Assembly: GCF_008831285.2 (NCBI RefSeq)
Contig: NC_045146.1
Location: forward strand, 14,873,149-14,937,148
Direction of reading: 5' to 3'
DNA length: 64,000 nt
Source of the DNA: Nymphaea colorata
Taxonomy: Eukaryota; Streptophyta; Magnoliopsida; Nymphaeales; Nymphaeaceae
In this document: piece by piece, positions 61,568 through 64,000 of the stretch
How the letters are laid out: the number at the start of each line of letters is the position of its first letter
How positions within the stretch are numbered: the first letter of the stretch is position 1
Notes under the pieces: model-generated
Databases searched by the model: none
What the model was told of the DNA's origin: nothing
The model's input: only the letters and a program-made list of their open reading frames with translations
Made by a program: the position numbers and the translations under genes

Positions 61568-64000
61568 ATGGCCATCCCTCCTCTTCTTCTCCTCCTCTCC
61601 CTCTTAATCCTCGCGGCGGTCGTCTGCCGATGCGTCTACCTCTTCTTGTGGATTCCGTTCAACATCCGCCTCCATTTCCGGCGGCAAGGAATCTCAGGGC
61701 CCCCGTTGATGCTTCCTTTCGGAAACGCGGGAGAGATAGTTCGGTTCATCAAGGAGGCGCAGGCGAAGCCCTTGCCGGCTTTTCACCACGACTTCGTGGG
61801 CAGGGTGCTTCCCCATTACATTCACTGGACGTCCGTGTACGGCAAATGCTTCCTTTTCTGGTTCGGTACCCGGGCGAGGCTGGCCATCCTCGAGCCGGAG
61901 CTCATCAAGGAGGTTCTCCTCAACCCCAAGGGCGTGTTCGAGAGGCTCGAGTTCAACCCCCTCGCCAGGCATCTCATCGGCGACGGCCTCGTCGGCCTCC
62001 GGGGCAAGAAGTGGCTCCGCCACAAGCGGATCATCCATCCCGCCTTCCACGTCGATCACATCAAGGCAAGAACGCACACACACACACACACACTCTCTCT
62101 TTAGTAGATCTTTCGATTGCCTGAAAGTTGTGGAGTTTAGATGAGAGCGGAGGTGGCCGAGTTCACGAACTCGGGCGCTTTTCATCTGCGGTTGTCGGGT
62201 TCAGCGGAGGGAACGGAGGCATCTTTTTCGTTTGTCGCGTATGGTCGTCTCCTTCGTAATATTTCTTTTTCTGGCCTATATTTCTCATAATTTGGAAAGA
62301 TGGACGATTTCTTACGTTTTTCAATAAAAATGAGATTTTTAATAACAATTATTAAATAAAATAAACTTCCGTTAATCTAAAGGAAAGAAATTGTTGGCTA
62401 AAAGCATGAAAATGTAATTTAGTGATGGATAATACTATTCAAAAGATTTCAGCTGATGCCTTTTCTTTTTCCCTAATTACTTTCTGGCTATCTGCTGATT
62501 AATCATAAATAAAACCCAACCACCTCGGACCCACTGTGCCAAGGGCGCCGCACGCGCAACCAAAGTCAACTGGGTGCAGTAAAGTAGATGAAAAGGCTGC
62601 CAGATGGTGACTGCGGCTGTCCATACTAGTCAATAAAAAAGTTTTTCAGAAATATATCAAATATTTTATGAGATTTTGGGTTCCGCAATTTGCATATCAT
62701 ATTTCGTATGGCATAGTTTTAGAGTACGAAAAAGGAAAACAATCAAACTTGGATCCTGTTTTATCCAATCGCATTTCATAGGACATAGCTCAATTGGGGG
62801 GACTAGCGAAGTAATTGGTTAAGTTGGTAGAGAGGTGAAAAGCCAGTCGACAGTTTGATTTTCCTAAATTATGCGTTCATTTCCACAGTGTTTTACTCTC
62901 TACTTAAGTCTGCAAACAATCCTAAACATGAAAAATAAAAGAACAATGAAAAAAAGTTTTGGCGGCATCTCCCCCAATGTTTTATTGTGATTGAAGCTTG
63001 GTTGAATTTAGAAAGAAAAACCTCATAAAAGAATCTCTGTAAAATAATCTTCTCTGTGGTTCCCAGAAAAGTAGATGGCTCTGTTATCAGTAAACCCACT
63101 GAAGCGGGCTCTTACGGGCGCCGCTACCTTGAAGGACTTTAAAAAATAAACCTGATGTGTTGTGAAGACTGCTGCATTCAGCCAATCACGTGGGATCATT
63201 TTGAGCCCTGCCATATAACGTCTGGCATGTGATTGACAAGTTGGGGGGGCTTCATGTGCAGAAAAATTCAAATATGTAGTTTATCTTTTGATGAAAAGGA
63301 AAAGATTCTACCATGGAGATTCTGCGGATAGTAATTCACATCTACAAATAAAAGCAAGTGGATCCATTGAGCAAATGAACAGTAAAAGAAAACAAGTAAT
63401 TGTAATCTTTAAGGATATATTTATTAAATTGAGCGACGACTTATTTGTTGAATTACTAGCTTGGCATTAAACACTGTGTACCTATGCTCACCAAAACAGG
63501 AAAATCCCATATATGAGGGACATTCTTTGCTGCTGCTCAAACCATCAGAATAGGCAGAGAGTCGTGGCAACTAGAAGTGAAATCTATGCATTTGGATATG
63601 TACTTTCCTTAATAATAAATCAGATCCTTTACCCTTTATTTTCTTCCAATTAACCATTGTTCTCATCTCGTATTTATCACCGGCTATCATTTATTTTTCT
63701 TTATACGTAAATGAAAATCCCGATTGCCTCTTCCATCTCATTTTCTGTGCTATGTTGGTTGTTCATGAATCCATTTTCGGAAGAACTTGACATCTGCACT
63801 TGTTGTTTTTTTCCTCTCTGATGAACTTTGCCACAACAATCCAGATTTATTGCAGACCTTGTTGCTTAAATTGCAAAATAGTCTATAGACTACTTCTAGT
63901 GGATGGCATAATCTGAAGTCCTGAAACCGTGGCACAAACAGGGGATGGTTTCTGCCATGGTTGCTAGCTCAGAAGGGATGCTGGAAAGATGGGAGAAGGA
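61568..64000 (+). CDS. Cytochrome P450, CYP72 clan, CYP721-like (5' part, runs off window)
   Basis: Plant CYP72-clan P450s are ER-anchored haem mono-oxygenases. The substrate of this one cannot be told from the sequence. Exon 1 is 61568-62065 (166 aa) and exon 2 begins at 63942 and continues past the edge. The N-terminal anchor spans about residues 4-28, followed by the hinge GISGPP (41-46) and FGN (51-53). HWTSVYGKCFLFWFG and PELIKEVLLN are typical of the clan, and the order fits CYP721 best. Helix C reads KKWLRHKRIIHPAF: at the WxxxR position (Trp149 plus 4) there is Lys153, with Arg next. The intron starts GCAAGA and ends ACAG. The exons join in phase 0 as HVDHIK then GMVSAMVASSEGMLERWEK, as expected. 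The frame stops soon after 62104 and has no GT before that, so a GC donor is required. The I-helix, ExxR and haem-binding motifs are outside the window, so integrity is unknown. Confidence 0.85.
62066..63941 (+). other. Non-canonical GC-AG first intron of the P450 gene
   Basis: The donor is AAG|GCAAGA, which fits the extended consensus of GC-AG introns (AG|GCAAGT). The acceptor is ACAG|GGG. The intron begins with CA and CT repeats at about 62075-62100 and is 1876 bp long. It holds a 31-nt exact copy (62860-62890) of a segment upstream of the gene (61447-61477). Confidence 0.75.

Noticed and set aside
62146-62215. tRNA-Leu/Ser-like A box (GGTGGCCGAGTT)
   Set aside because: No matching anticodon arm, T-arm or acceptor stem; it lies inside the P450 intron.
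1-64000. Autonomous transposon, LTR retrotransposon, microRNA precursor, CRISPR array or organellar insertion
   Set aside because: I scanned by eye for polymerase or integrase motifs, paired long repeats, well-known conserved plant miRNA sequences and regular spacer arrays and found none; a whole-genome repeat library and small-RNA mapping would be needed to exclude them firmly.

Overview
This window is nuclear DNA of a flowering plant. It shows AT-rich intergenic DNA, intron-rich genes with short exons and GT-AG borders, long CT/TA microsatellites, small inverted-repeat elements, and five protein-coding genes from families typical of land plants. No prokaryotic, viral or organellar gene set is visible. 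The COP9 subunit 4 protein mixes monocot-like and eudicot-like residues, so an early-diverging angiosperm is possible. That is inference, because one gene cannot settle it.

Layout. Positions 1-9137 hold no gene I can name. They include a GC-rich island at 5.8-7.0 kb carrying a cluster of promoter-type motifs (site II plus telo-box) but no recognisable product. Positions 9138-16262 (minus strand) hold a 12-exon claspin/MRC1-like replication-checkpoint gene, with a TATA box and a perfect palindromic E2F site upstream. It lies head to head with COP9 signalosome subunit 4 (CSN4, plus strand, 17553-26206, 14 exons, 397 aa). A tiny two-exon gene at 29054-29709 encodes a small subunit of serine palmitoyltransferase (58 aa). 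Positions 29.7-51 kb are mostly gene-poor, with microsatellites, several two- to three-copy tandem duplications and one intact-looking MITE-like element. Positions 51095-53631 encode an INDETERMINATE DOMAIN (IDD) C2H2 zinc-finger transcription factor of the ENHYDROUS/IDD1-IDD2 type (547 aa, 4 exons). Positions 53.6-61.5 kb are again gene-poor, with a 48-bp tandem array next to a second member of the MITE-like family. The last 2.4 kb contain the first exon, first intron and start of exon 2 of a cytochrome P450 of the CYP72 clan, closest to CYP721. Its first intron appears to begin with GC rather than GT.

Exon models were built by hand. For all five genes the junction phases join into one open frame, which is strong internal support. 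The genes do not form one pathway. Replication checkpoint, CSN deneddylation, sphingolipid synthesis, an IDD regulator and a P450 are ordinary plant neighbours. I found no convincing previously undescribed system. The most interesting items are the palindromic E2F site on the claspin-like gene, the GC-AG intron and Arg-to-Lys helix-C change in the P450, the orphan promoter-like GC island, and the self-complementary tandem array.
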